The position numbers and the translations under genes are program-made. The notes under the pieces are model-generated. The model made no database searches, was not told the origin of the DNA, and was given only the letters and a program-made list of their open reading frames with translations. A stretch of 64,000 nucleotides of DNA from contig CAZLOS010000013.1 in NCBI GenBank assembly GCA_964561215.1, positions 6,713 through 70,712 of the forward strand, in the 5' to 3' direction. Within the stretch, counting starts at the first letter, position 1. Each line of letters opens with the position of its first letter. Shown here in pieces: positions 27,254-36,469 of the stretch. Source of the stretch: JAJFUV01 sp964561215 (GTDB lineage: Bacteria; Acidobacteriota; Terriglobia; Bryobacterales; Bryobacteraceae).

Positions 27254-27718
27254 TCACGCCACTCCCCGCACCTTGGAAGGTCCTCCGGGAGGGAGCGCCT
27301 TGGCCGTGAAAACCGAGCAGGCGTTGCTCAGTTGCCGTATGTCGCTACCCTCTTCCACCACCATTTCGTGTTCCACCCAGTTCGACAGCGGAATGTTGCG
27401 GAAGTAGAGCCGCTCCTGGAGCACCATCGATTTCTTGTTCAGAAATAAAGACTTGCTCTCTCTCAGGTAATGCCGTTCTTCCACCCGGAATTCACCCAGG
27501 AAACTCTCCAGGGCCCGGTGTTCGGCCTCCTCCCTCGCCGCCTTCACTTTGTCTTCAACCCTCTTTTCGTGGGAGGCCAGTTCGGCGCGCGTTTGCGCGG
27601 ACTGCTCCCGTTCCTGGGCCAGCACGACCTCCATCCGCGCCTGCATGATGTAGAAGGCAAGCAGCGCGCTTCCGGCGGCGATAAACAGTGGCAGACCGAT
27701 CCAAAGGAGTGCAGCCAT
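27254..27718 (-). CDS. Small membrane-anchored coiled-coil protein of unknown function
   Basis: 154 residues from ATG 27718 (a GTG at 27730 would add four). One N-terminal transmembrane helix (LLWIGLPLFIAAGSALLAFY) is followed by a charged coiled coil (about 30-80, QEREQSAQTRAELASHEKRV). A small conserved-looking domain follows (SLFLNKKSMVLQERLYFRNI, then LSNWVEHEMVV). The last 20 residues are probably disordered. I do not recognise the family. It is on the same strand as clpX but separated by 118 bp with a hairpin. Confidence 0.65.
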   Translation of the reverse strand: MAALLWIGLPLFIAAGSALLAFYIMQARMEVVLAQEREQSAQTRAELASHEKRVEDKVKAAREEAEHRALESFLGEFRVEERHYLRESKSLFLNKKSMVLQERLYFRNIPLSNWVEHEMVVEEGSDIRQLSNACSVFTAKALPPGGPSKVRGVA

Positions 27719-27786
27719 AAGACTACTCACTCAAAGATCGGCTGGGGGAGTGGAAACTTTAGGGCTAAGGTCATGACCCAAGCGTA

Positions 27787-27821
27787 GGTGGTTCACCCGG
27801 CAGGGCTTAGGGTGAACCACC
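27787..27821 (-). terminator. Strong 12-bp hairpin ending the sigma-factor operon
   Basis: GGTGGTTCACCC (27787-27798) and its exact complement GGGTGAACCACC (27810-27821) are separated by 11 bases and lie 15 bp past the stop of the secreted-protein gene. The stem is the most stable perfect one I found in the window. No U-run on either side. Confidence 0.7.
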
Positions 27822-27836
27822 ATGTTTGGAAGGGGC

Positions 27837-28367
27837 TTACTTCACAGGGGTAGCCGTGACCTCAAGCTGCAGAGTGCGGGGCGAGGTAAGGTCGTCGGAT
27901 GAGAACAGCACCGTGGGCTTGCCGATGATCAAGACGACGGCGGAATTCCATTTGTTTTGGCGGATCGACGGGGCCAAAGTAACCGCCTTTTCTTGCAAAG
28001 GTGCCATCGTGCTCAACTCCGCGCTCACGTACATGGCAAGGGTGTTCTGAAGTCTCTGCGCTGAGTTGCAGTCAATGTTCACGCCCACGTCGACGTATTG
28101 AAACTGTCGCGCTTCCGGAGGCCCCGCCGGGATCGGCGTTCGGGTACCCGTACGGATTGAGCTGCGGTCCTTCCCGCTCGCGAGTGTCACCAACGAATAA
28201 TCCCGACTGTTGACCACTTTGCCGTGCTCGACCTCCTTCACTACGAAGTCCAGACGGAAGTACTCCGGTTCGACGGCGGGCGCGGCCGGTTTATCGGCCT
28301 GTGCCAGCAGCAGTCCTGTAGCCAGGATCGCCGCGACCGCCAGTTTGTACTTTGTTTTCATGACCAT
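27837..28367 (-). CDS. Secreted protein of unknown function, third gene of the ECF sigma operon
   Basis: 176 residues with an AAGGAG ribosome site. A clear signal peptide (YKLAVAAILATGLLLAQA) leads to a small beta-rich domain (EYFRLDFVVKEVEHGKVVNS, FQYVDVGVNIDCN, then LQLEVTATPVK at the end). I do not recognise a named family. It starts 14 bp after the anti-sigma-like gene, so it is probably co-transcribed and may be an output or sensor of that sigma system. Confidence 0.75.
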   Translation of the reverse strand: MVMKTKYKLAVAAILATGLLLAQADKPAAPAVEPEYFRLDFVVKEVEHGKVVNSRDYSLVTLASGKDRSSIRTGTRTPIPAGPPEARQFQYVDVGVNIDCNSAQRLQNTLAMYVSAELSTMAPLQEKAVTLAPSIRQNKWNSAVVLIIGKPTVLFSSDDLTSPRTLQLEVTATPVK

Positions 28368-28381
28368 TCTTCTCCTTGGCG

Positions 28382-28864
28382 TTATCCGCCATTATTCAAA
28401 GGTTCAATTACGATCGGTTCAATCGGTTTTGGTTCGACCGGTGCCAACAATTCGCGTGCCTTCTCGGGCGACTGCGCCACGAGTTGGAGCAGTGCCCGCT
28501 CCTGGGGTGACAGCGGCGAAGGCGTCGGGAACACCTCGCGCTTGGGCAGCGGCACCGGCCTTGGCCGCGCAGCCCTCTTCACGACAGGCCGCACGAGCGC
28601 CGGCGCCTGAGGCACGCTGAGCGCGACAGGCGACGGGGGGGCGACTGGCGGCTGATCGCGATACACGAACACCGCGAGCAAACACGCCAGCGCCGGAACA
28701 GCCACCGCCACCCACCGCCACCAGTGGACGCGCCGGCTAACGCCCGGCTCGCGGACACGGGCCAGGATACGCTGCTCCATGCCGGCTGGCGGCTCGACGT
28801 TGGCGTACTCCGCCAGCGCCGCATCCAGCCTTCGGTCGAGTTCGCTTCTCTCGTCACCGTTCAT
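28382..28864 (-). CDS. Putative single-pass anti-sigma factor
   Basis: 160 residues, overlapping the sigma gene by 11 bp. A short cytoplasmic helical region (SELDRRLDAALAEYANVEPP) precedes one transmembrane helix (VAVAVPALACLLAVFVY). A Pro-rich periplasmic tail contains a short helix (SPQERALLQLVAQSPEKARE). Layout and position fit a membrane anti-sigma factor, but the ZAS zinc motif (HxxxCxxC) is absent, so the assignment rests on context. Confidence 0.65.
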   Translation of the reverse strand: MNGDERSELDRRLDAALAEYANVEPPAGMEQRILARVREPGVSRRVHWWRWVAVAVPALACLLAVFVYRDQPPVAPPSPVALSVPQAPALVRPVVKRAARPRPVPLPKREVFPTPSPLSPQERALLQLVAQSPEKARELLAPVEPKPIEPIVIEPLNNGG

Positions 28865-29375
28865 GACGGCACTCCACCAATGCGGCCAGCTTCCGCTTCA
28901 GCAACTCCCGTGCTCGCATCAGTCGCGTACGCACGGTTCCCTCGGCTATGCCCATTACCTCGGCGATCTGGCGCGAGGTCATCTCCTCCACCGTCGAGAG
29001 CGCGAGCGGCTGCCGCAACTCCTCGGGCAGGGCGTCCACCATGCGATGCAGGAGGGCGTTGAAGTCCGCCTCGATTGCCGCCTCCTCCGGACTCGCCCCG
29101 GAGGACGGCAGTTCGACATCCGGCTCTTCGTGGCGAGCTTTGGGAAGCCTGCTCACCGCCACGCGCCAGGCCGCGCGCGCCAAGAACGCCCGTTCGTCCC
29201 CGATGCTTTCCCAGGCTCTCTTCCGGTACAGCTTCAGGAAGACTTCCTGGACGGCATCCTCGGCGTCGGAGGTGTTGCGCAAGACGGCGTAAGCTACGCG
29301 GAAAACGAAGCGGGACTGCCGCTCGACCAGTTCCCGGAACCGGTCTTCGCTTGCCGCTTCTATCTCCGATCGCAA
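28854..29375 (-). CDS. ECF-type RNA polymerase sigma factor
   Basis: 173 residues from a TTG start with GGGAG seven bases upstream. Region 2 (FVFRVAYAVLRNTSDAEDAV, QEVFLKLYRK) and region 4 (LSTVEEMTSRQIAEVMGIAE, GTVRTRLMRARELL) are both present with a short linker, typical of ECF sigma factors. It directs transcription under control of the adjacent membrane protein. The promoter was not identified. Confidence 0.92.
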   Translation of the reverse strand: MRSEIEAASEDRFRELVERQSRFVFRVAYAVLRNTSDAEDAVQEVFLKLYRKRAWESIGDERAFLARAAWRVAVSRLPKARHEEPDVELPSSGASPEEAAIEADFNALLHRMVDALPEELRQPLALSTVEEMTSRQIAEVMGIAEGTVRTRLMRARELLKRKLAALVECRHER

Positions 29376-29472
29376 CCGTTCGCTCCCTAACCTCGCTCGT
29401 TCCCATCGAACCGCATCGCCTTACATTAGCTAAGACCGGGGCAGGGTGCGGAGCGTTCAGGTATTTTTGGGG

Positions 29473-30822
29473 CTACTTGGGCGCTTCCACCAGCTTCAGG
29501 TCCACGTTGGTGGTCTGGGGGCCCAGGCGCGCGCGTGGGCCTCTCGGGTTGCGCACGGTAATGGTACCGTGGATTTCCGATAGCGGCAGCGCGCTGGAGT
29601 CGTCGTCATAGAAAACCGCCGCACGAGGAACGTCGTCGTACACGTAGCAGTTGACGAACTCGACTCCGCCGGGCCGCGCGGTCACTTCGCGCCGGCGCTG
29701 CTGGATCAGGATCGGCACGCGCGGTTCCGCGGCGTTGCGGTGGGCCGAGACCCATGGATTGCTCCAACCGCAGTTGACGAAGCGCACCTTCACGCCGGTG
29801 GACGATTTGTCGAAGATGCGCACGCCTTCTTTGCCCGTGTTCTCGCTGGTGCAGTTAATGAATTCGATCAGGCCTTGCGGACCGTCATCCTTGGCGGTCC
29901 CCACCGCCATGCCCGCCCAGCCGCGCTGCGCGACGTCCTTGAAATCCTCCGGCTTCATCCCGGCCGAACCCATCCGGGAATGGCAGTTCTCGAACCGAAT
30001 CGAAACCGGGGCCGAAGTGCGGTCCAGCGGCTTCATGTAAACCAGGATCGCGTGACCGGAGTTGTTTTCGAAGACGCAATTGCGGATCACGCAATTCACG
30101 AAGCGCTGGTGCGGCGTGTCCACTTCGAGGTCGATGCCGGCCTCGGGCGGCGTGCCGTCGGTGCCCGAAAATGTGCAGTTCTCCACCAGCAGGTTCTGCG
30201 CGCTGATTACGCTGATTCCCTGGCGGTGGTTGCCGTGCGCCACGGCATTGCGGATGGTGACGTTCTCGCTGTACTTGTGCGTGGCGCCGCCGTCCACATA
30301 GAAGCCGTCGCCGCCGCTCGACTCGACGCGCACGCCCTCAATCAGAACGTTCCGGCAGCCGCGAATAGCGATGCCCATGCGCCACTCAGCTTTCTTGTAA
30401 GGCGGCTTCTGGTAGTCGCACTTCCACATACGCAGCGTGGCCCCGTAGCCGCGGATAGTGAGGTTCTCCACATCCGTGGCGGTAAACAGGCTGTCTCCGC
30501 CGCCCTGGAATTCGCCGCGTTTGGCGAGCACCAATACTCCCGGTTCGAACACCAGTTCCAGGTTGCCGCGGAGCTTGATGGGCCGCACGATCCACGCGTC
30601 GCCCATGTAGGGCACGATGACCGTCTTCGCGCCGGAGTCGATGGCAGCCTGCAGGGCGGCGGTTGAGTCGGTCTTCGAAAAAACCCACCACGCGGCGTTG
30701 GCCGTGGCGCGCTTTCCCGAGGCGACTTCCGCGATGGCCTGGCTCGAAGGGACATTGCCTTGCGCGAAGGCCGCGATGGCCGCCGCAAACAAGGAGACAG
30801 CGAGTCTGTGTTGGGTACGCAT
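29473..30822 (-). CDS. Secreted right-handed parallel beta-helix protein (pectate-lyase-like fold)
   Basis: 449 residues with a signal peptide (LAVSLFAAAIAAFAQG). DSTAALQAAIDSGAKTVIVP is the usual first turn of pectate-lyase-superfamily proteins. Beta-helix rungs follow: ENLTIRGYGATLRMW, NVLIEGVRVESSGGDGFYVD, NVTIRNAVAHGNHRQGISVI, NLLVENCTFSG and FVNCVIRNCVFENNSGHA. It probably binds or cleaves a polysaccharide outside the cytoplasm. No catalytic residues can be assigned, and the substrate is unknown. It is divergent from the GH38-like gene with only 38 bp between starts. Confidence 0.8.
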   Translation of the reverse strand: MRTQHRLAVSLFAAAIAAFAQGNVPSSQAIAEVASGKRATANAAWWVFSKTDSTAALQAAIDSGAKTVIVPYMGDAWIVRPIKLRGNLELVFEPGVLVLAKRGEFQGGGDSLFTATDVENLTIRGYGATLRMWKCDYQKPPYKKAEWRMGIAIRGCRNVLIEGVRVESSGGDGFYVDGGATHKYSENVTIRNAVAHGNHRQGISVISAQNLLVENCTFSGTDGTPPEAGIDLEVDTPHQRFVNCVIRNCVFENNSGHAILVYMKPLDRTSAPVSIRFENCHSRMGSAGMKPEDFKDVAQRGWAGMAVGTAKDDGPQGLIEFINCTSENTGKEGVRIFDKSSTGVKVRFVNCGWSNPWVSAHRNAAEPRVPILIQQRRREVTARPGGVEFVNCYVYDDVPRAAVFYDDDSSALPLSEIHGTITVRNPRGPRARLGPQTTNVDLKLVEAPK

Positions 30823-30860
30823 AGCTTAACCTAATCCGGCAGTGACTATCGTGCCATACA

Positions 30861-33485
30861 ATGTTAGTTCCTATGAAGCTCCGTTCAGCGATCCTGCTTG
30901 TTTTCTTGGCCACCGCGGCTCTGGCCGCGGAGCCGGTCACGGTTTACGCCGTCCCGAACACCCACGGCACCATCGGCGGGTGGCTGGTCGACATGGACAC
31001 CGAACTGAACTACACGGTGAACAACTACCTGGCACACTTGGATCGGGTTGCCAAGGCCCCCGAGTATCGCTTTGCGTTCTCGGAAGTCCCGAACGTAATG
31101 TCGTTCATGAGGGTGGCGCCGGAGCGCGTGGCCGAACTGAAACAACGCATCAAGGAAGGCCGCGTCGAGTTTTCGAACGGATTCTTCGTGGAGCCCACCA
31201 TCAGCCTTTCGGGCGGCGAGGCGCTGGTGCGCATGGGCGTACTGGGGCTCGACTGGTATCAGCAGGTGTTCGGCTTCCGTCCGCGCCACTGCTGGATGAT
31301 CGACATCGTGGGCGCGCACCGTCAATTGCCGCAGGTTGTGGCGGGGCTGGGCATGGACGCGCTCTTCTTCTGCCGCAACAATCCGACCAATAAGAACGCG
31401 TTCTGGTGGGTGGCTCCGGACGGAACCCGTCAGCTTGCCGTGACCGACATTCGCTACGCCGAGATGCGCCCCATCTTCGTCGCCGAGAAGCCGTTCACGG
31501 ATAAGGACTACGCCGATATCGCCCAGCGCGTGGAACTGAAGCGCAAGTATTCCGCCTCCACCAGCAGCGTGCTGACACTGGCAGGCGCCCAGGATTACAG
31601 CCTCCCGCCGCTGCGGGAGTCCTTTCCAAGCGAATTCCTCGCCGGCTGGAAGACTCGCTATCCGGACATCAACTTCCGGTTCAGCATTCCGAGCAATTAT
31701 GTGGATGCGCTGCGGGCCGAGATCAAATCCGGCAAGACCACCCTGGCGGAGTACCACGGCGACACCGCCCAGAGTTGGAACGCGTTCTGGATCAACATGC
31801 CTCAGGTGAAGCAGGCGTACCGCCACTCCGAGCAACTGCTGGCGGCCGCGGAATTGTTCTCCACGGCGGCCAGCTTGAAGCGCAAGACCGCGTACCCCTC
31901 GCAGGACTTCTATAACTCGTGGGTGCAGATGCTCCTGAACATGGACCGCAACACGCTTTGGGGCGCCGCCGGCGGCATGGTCTTCAAGGATCCGAAGCAT
32001 TGGGACGCCTTCGACCGTTTCGCCTCCGTGGACGACCAGGCCGGCGCATCGCTTGATCGCTCGTTGGCGAAGTTGGGCGGCAAAGGCTCCGGCATCACTC
32101 TCGCCAACCCGCTCAACTGGCGGCGCGACGATCCGGTGCGCGTGAGCCTGCCCGCGGGCAAGCGCCCGGCCGGCGCACTCTGCCAGATGCTTGGAGGCGG
32201 GGAGGCAATCTGCCGTCCGGATCTTCCGCCGGCGGGCATCCAGCCGCTGGCGCTTGTCAAAGGAGCGGTTCCGGCCTCGACGAAGGTGGTCCCGGCCGAA
32301 TCCTATGAAACGACGCACTACCTGGTACGCATCGACTCCGCCACGGGCGCGCTGGTGAGCTTGAAATCGAAGGAGACGGGCCGGGAGGTCCTCGGCGGGC
32401 CGGCGAATGTTCTGATGGTGGAAAGCGTTGCTGGTAAGGTCAGCACGCCTGGAGACTACATGATAGCCCGGCCGGGGCGAAAGCTCGTCGCAACTTCGTC
32501 CTCCGAAAAACCGAGGATCGACGTTTCCACCGGGCCGCTGTTCACCCTGATTCGCGCCACGTCGAACTTCTATGGTGGTTCGAAGCTGGTGCGCGACATC
32601 ATCCTTTACAAGGATTACCCGCGCGTCGATTTCGAAACCGTGCTGGATTGGCAAGGCAGTGACGTACTCGTGACCGTGGACTTTCCGCTCGCCGGTCAAG
32701 TTGTAGAGCGGACCCGCGGCATACCTTACGGCTTCGCGACGCTCGATCCGCGCCATCCAACGCCGCCTATTGACTATTACCTGCAGGCGGATCAGCGCCA
32801 GTACGGTTATTCCGAAGCCATGATGCCGGCCGTGCGATGGTCCGACTACCGCTTCGCGGACGGCTCCGGCGTGGCTCTGCTAGATCGCGGACTCACCAGC
32901 CACGAGTTCAACCCCGACACCATCACGCTCGGCTTGATGAACGCGCAGAAGTCGTATCGCGTACTGCCCAATGAAATCATGCTCGGCCACGGCCGCCAGC
33001 GCTTCCCGTACGCCCTGATCCCGCACGCGGGCCACTGGCGCGATGCCGCCATCCCGCGCCGCGCCTGGGAATTCAACGAGGGCGTCCTGGCGCACGCAGG
33101 CGCCCAGACGGGGCAGGCGGAGAGCTTCCTCGACACCAGTCCGAACGTCATCGTGGAAGCCGTGCGCCGCGTGGATTCGGACATCGAAGTGCGCCTGGCG
33201 GAATGGACCGGCATGGAAGGCGAAGCCTGGGTGGAGTTGAAGCTGCCGCACAGCGACGCACGCATCACCAACATGATGGGCGAGAAGGCGCGCCCCCTGC
33301 CTGCCGGCGATCGGAGCGCTTTCAAGATTCGCCCGCAGCAAATTGTGACTCTGCGTTTTGCGGCTGCGCCGGCGGTAGCGAAAACCAACGCGATCCGCAC
33401 CTGGGAGCCGCTGGTTCCTCCGGCCAAAAGGGACGGCTTGAAGCTGCGCCTGACCGAAAAGGGCCACCCCCCGAGGGTGTACTAA
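30861..33485 (+). CDS. Secreted GH38-like glycosidase (alpha-mannosidase fold) with altered metal site
   Basis: 874 residues; ATG 30861, or ATG 30873 directly before the signal peptide KLRSAILLVFLATAALAAEP. The GH38 pattern is visible. PNTHGTIGGW corresponds to the zinc motif PHSHNDPGW, GFFVEPTISLSGGEALVRMG to the VEPD..LPSGESLVR block, and CWMIDIVGAHRQLPQV to the WQIDPFGHS nucleophile block (Asp148). The Asp zinc ligand of HxD is replaced by Thr37, so catalysis may differ. A long C-terminal beta-sandwich region follows, typical of the family. It probably acts on mannosides or a related sugar in the periplasm or outside. Confidence 0.75.
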   Translation: MLVPMKLRSAILLVFLATAALAAEPVTVYAVPNTHGTIGGWLVDMDTELNYTVNNYLAHLDRVAKAPEYRFAFSEVPNVMSFMRVAPERVAELKQRIKEGRVEFSNGFFVEPTISLSGGEALVRMGVLGLDWYQQVFGFRPRHCWMIDIVGAHRQLPQVVAGLGMDALFFCRNNPTNKNAFWWVAPDGTRQLAVTDIRYAEMRPIFVAEKPFTDKDYADIAQRVELKRKYSASTSSVLTLAGAQDYSLPPLRESFPSEFLAGWKTRYPDINFRFSIPSNYVDALRAEIKSGKTTLAEYHGDTAQSWNAFWINMPQVKQAYRHSEQLLAAAELFSTAASLKRKTAYPSQDFYNSWVQMLLNMDRNTLWGAAGGMVFKDPKHWDAFDRFASVDDQAGASLDRSLAKLGGKGSGITLANPLNWRRDDPVRVSLPAGKRPAGALCQMLGGGEAICRPDLPPAGIQPLALVKGAVPASTKVVPAESYETTHYLVRIDSATGALVSLKSKETGREVLGGPANVLMVESVAGKVSTPGDYMIARPGRKLVATSSSEKPRIDVSTGPLFTLIRATSNFYGGSKLVRDIILYKDYPRVDFETVLDWQGSDVLVTVDFPLAGQVVERTRGIPYGFATLDPRHPTPPIDYYLQADQRQYGYSEAMMPAVRWSDYRFADGSGVALLDRGLTSHEFNPDTITLGLMNAQKSYRVLPNEIMLGHGRQRFPYALIPHAGHWRDAAIPRRAWEFNEGVLAHAGAQTGQAESFLDTSPNVIVEAVRRVDSDIEVRLAEWTGMEGEAWVELKLPHSDARITNMMGEKARPLPAGDRSAFKIRPQQIVTLRFAAAPAVAKTNAIRTWEPLVPPAKRDGLKLRLTEKGHPPRVY

Positions 33486-33510
33486 CCGTTTCGCACCGCG
33501 AAGAAGGACC

Positions 33511-35274
33511 TCATCCGGAAGGGTCGCCCACTGTACGTCTGCTACCCTGCAGAATGCGCGGCAGGAGCACCAGCGCGCCGCCGTACAGCAGCAGTGAAAC
33601 AAACAGCGCCAGCTTGTGACTCTCCTGGAGGTCCTGCGTCAGCAACTTGTACGCGGTGAAGATCATCAACGGGTAGACCAGCCAACTGAATTCCCGGCGC
33701 TGCCACCTTCTCCCGACCCAGGCCGTCACCAAGGTGAGGCACGTCAACACAGCGGTGCTCAAGGTGGCGCATGCCGCCGCCGCGCGAGCCTCTCCGGCAA
33801 CCGCCATGCAAGCGACCGCGACCACGGCCGCGCCGAACCCGGCCGCGCACCAGACGGCGCCGGCGGCCAGTGCCACCGTCCGCACCTTCGCGTCCCAGGA
33901 TGCGCCGATTGGCAAAACACTTATGCTGGCGGAACCGTGTGCCAACACCAGCGCTCCCGCCGCGATCCATCCCTCCAGCCCAGGCGATACCCACCCCGTT
34001 CCGGTTCCCAACAGCCTTGCGCCGGACCAGGATAGGAAGCCGGAAGAAATCGCGAGGAACAGCAGGTACACCAGGCCGTGCCATTCCAGCATCGCCTTCC
34101 CGCTCCTCTTCCCCAGCCACACGCACAGAACGCCCGCAGCGCCCCAGATCGCCGCCAGTGGCGTGCCATTTAACAGGATGCGGCTACCCGAGAGCGCCAG
34201 TCCCAGGGCGAAAGCGGAGTAGATATGGAAATTCCGGTGTGAAAGAACTTTATTTGCCAGGACAACGTGGGCGATGGCATAGCAAAAGGCGCCACAGGCC
34301 AGCAGGAACAGACCCGCCGCCGTAGTTGCAAGGCGGTCGCCCCGGTACACCCGGAGCACCCCATCCAGGCAGATCAGAAAGGCCGCCACGCACTGCGCGG
34401 ACTCGAATACCGTAATGGTGTACTCCCGCAGCAGCGTGCGGACCGCCGTACTTCCCAGGTAGATCCCAAGCAGGGCAATCTGCGCAGCCAGTACTTCGAC
34501 CGTGGTGATGGGGGCATACCCCTCCGGCACGCCCTGCGGACGCGCGGCAATGTAGGTCAACAACAGGACCAGGAGGTCGGACAGAAGCGCCGGGACCCAG
34601 CGTTTGCGGAGCCAGTGGTTGAAGCATGCGGACAACTCGACGACGGCCGCGGTGGCCAAAACTGCGGCGGTAAACGGCGGCAGGTCTTTCGTCGCCAGCA
34701 ATAGCGCCGTGGCGGTGGCCAAGGCCGTCAGCGTTGTGATCCAGGCCACCATGTCCAGGTTCTTGCGCCAGGAGATAAGCAGGCCGAAGGTTGCGTAACC
34801 GATCAGGCTTGCCGCCGCGACCGTGGCGGGCAGGGCCGCGAAGCGCACGGTGCTCTCCCATAGAAGCGGGGCCAGAATCAGAGCGGAGGTTGCGCCATGC
34901 ACCATCGCCACGCCCCGCCGCTCCGGCGCCGCGCGGGCCGCCATGAAGAGCCAGATGAACGAGTAGAGGATGCCGGCGCCAACGCACACGGGTAGCGGGA
35001 GTACTCGCGCTTCGGCCAGAGCGCGCAGCAGGTAGGCCGCCGCAATGGCCAGCAACGCCTTGCCGAACACAGGGATCATGGCCGTAGTCTGGCCCAGCTC
35101 GGGAACCACGGAGACTTGCGGTTCGGATGTGCCGGCCGCGGCCAGTACAGGGGTGGCGGGCGCGGGTGCGATGCCGGAGTTCATTTCCAGGTTACGCACG
35201 CGCGTTTGGAGGTCCCGGACCTGGCGGATCAACTCCTCAAGCCCGGGTTGGCCGGCGTCGGAACTGTCCTGCAT
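33511..35274 (-). CDS. Large polytopic membrane protein of unknown function
   Basis: 587 residues. A short cytoplasmic N-terminal coiled coil (ELIRQVRDLQTRVRNLEMNS) is followed by a Pro/Ala linker and about 14-16 hydrophobic helices (for example TTAMIPVFGKALLAIAAAYL and LATTAAGLFLLACGAFCYAI). The coiled coil plus many helices recalls DUF2339-type membrane proteins, but I cannot confirm that. It lies 10 bp after the nrfD-like gene on the same strand, so it may be the last gene of that redox operon. Confidence 0.7.
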   Translation of the reverse strand: MQDSSDAGQPGLEELIRQVRDLQTRVRNLEMNSGIAPAPATPVLAAAGTSEPQVSVVPELGQTTAMIPVFGKALLAIAAAYLLRALAEARVLPLPVCVGAGILYSFIWLFMAARAAPERRGVAMVHGATSALILAPLLWESTVRFAALPATVAAASLIGYATFGLLISWRKNLDMVAWITTLTALATATALLLATKDLPPFTAAVLATAAVVELSACFNHWLRKRWVPALLSDLLVLLLTYIAARPQGVPEGYAPITTVEVLAAQIALLGIYLGSTAVRTLLREYTITVFESAQCVAAFLICLDGVLRVYRGDRLATTAAGLFLLACGAFCYAIAHVVLANKVLSHRNFHIYSAFALGLALSGSRILLNGTPLAAIWGAAGVLCVWLGKRSGKAMLEWHGLVYLLFLAISSGFLSWSGARLLGTGTGWVSPGLEGWIAAGALVLAHGSASISVLPIGASWDAKVRTVALAAGAVWCAAGFGAAVVAVACMAVAGEARAAAACATLSTAVLTCLTLVTAWVGRRWQRREFSWLVYPLMIFTAYKLLTQDLQESHKLALFVSLLLYGGALVLLPRILQGSRRTVGDPSG

Positions 35275-35284
35275 GGTTTGTTCC

Positions 35285-36457
35285 TCATGCCGCCTCCTGT
35301 TTGGGCCACGGAGGCAGCAGTTTCACCAAGACCCAAAGGATTGCGAAGGGGAGGAGCATGAGCAGCACCGCGGCGAACAGACCCTCGCGAGTTGCGAACT
35401 CCATTTTGTACGTCGTGTAACCGAGAAAACTCTTTGAAAACAGTTGCCCGCCGATGACCACGTTCCACCGCATGGCGAAGATGCCCACCAGCGTCAACAG
35501 TCCGGATGCGTAATAAACGAGCCGCCGCGAAGAATCGCGAAGTCTGACCACTTGTGTCAGCGCAAGCAGCACGAGCGGCAGCACCGTGCCAATGAAGATC
35601 TGGAGGACGACCTGCGAGAAGTAGAGTTCGGTGTGCACCATGAAGTCGAGCGCGCGGAAGGACTCGTCGGCCTCATAGATGCGGTGCACCAGGTCCAGCA
35701 TTTCCAGGGAGAAGTCGATGACGAAGACATAGAACAGGTACTTGGCGATGGTGTCCACGCACGACATCTCGATTGGCAGTCCCCTCAGCCTCCACAGCAC
35801 CATGTAAAGCAGCATCACGAGCGCGATGCCGGATACCATCGCGGAGAACAGGAAGACGATGGGCATCAGCGGCGTGCTCCACCACGGGTTGGCCTTGACC
35901 GATCCGAAGATGAACCCGACGTAGCCGTGCAGAAGGAACGCCGAGGGAATGCCCGCCACGGTGATTATCCATCCCACGCGATCGTCAATCTTCCGCGAAA
36001 GCGCGCTGATATTCCGCGACCCCAGCGTGAGCACGCGGTAGATCAGGCCCACGACGCCGCGCCGCGAGCGCGAAAGCAGCACGATGTCCTCCCGGTAGTC
36101 CAGCCAGATTTCGAGCAGCAGCACCACCATCAGGTACCAGAGGTAGACGAAACCGAACATGGCCATGGCCGAGGATCGGTGCGGCGTCAGGTACATTTCC
36201 AGCGACCGTTCGGGATGTCCCAGGTGCAATTGCAACGGCAGCGGAGCCACCAGCAGGAACGCCAGCGCCGTGAGCAACGCCAGGCGGTAGGTGGGCCGGA
36301 CGGCTACCACCTTGAACACTCTTTCGAGCGAAGCCAGGATGAATGCGCCGGCAACCAGACCCGTCACGAAGGGATAGAGAACGATGAGGATGCTCCACTG
36401 CAACTCCACCTCGTTCGGGTACATGAACCCTTGTACGCCAACAGGTCCGCCGAGCAT
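35285..36457 (-). CDS. nrfD: NrfD/PsrC-type membrane quinol-interacting subunit
   Basis: 390 residues with about nine transmembrane helices. Family features include YPFVTGLVAGAFILASLERV near the N-terminus, the HLGHPERSLEMYLTPHRSSA loop, and GIPSAFLLHGYVGFIFGSVK. NrfD proteins bind menaquinone and pass electrons to a partner FeS subunit, here the gene just upstream (12 bp). Together with the tetrahaem cytochrome this forms a quinone/cytochrome electron-transfer module. Confidence 0.88.
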   Translation of the reverse strand: MLGGPVGVQGFMYPNEVELQWSILIVLYPFVTGLVAGAFILASLERVFKVVAVRPTYRLALLTALAFLLVAPLPLQLHLGHPERSLEMYLTPHRSSAMAMFGFVYLWYLMVVLLLEIWLDYREDIVLLSRSRRGVVGLIYRVLTLGSRNISALSRKIDDRVGWIITVAGIPSAFLLHGYVGFIFGSVKANPWWSTPLMPIVFLFSAMVSGIALVMLLYMVLWRLRGLPIEMSCVDTIAKYLFYVFVIDFSLEMLDLVHRIYEADESFRALDFMVHTELYFSQVVLQIFIGTVLPLVLLALTQVVRLRDSSRRLVYYASGLLTLVGIFAMRWNVVIGGQLFSKSFLGYTTYKMEFATREGLFAAVLLMLLPFAILWVLVKLLPPWPKQEAA

Positions 36458-36469
36458 CCTTTCCCTCCC

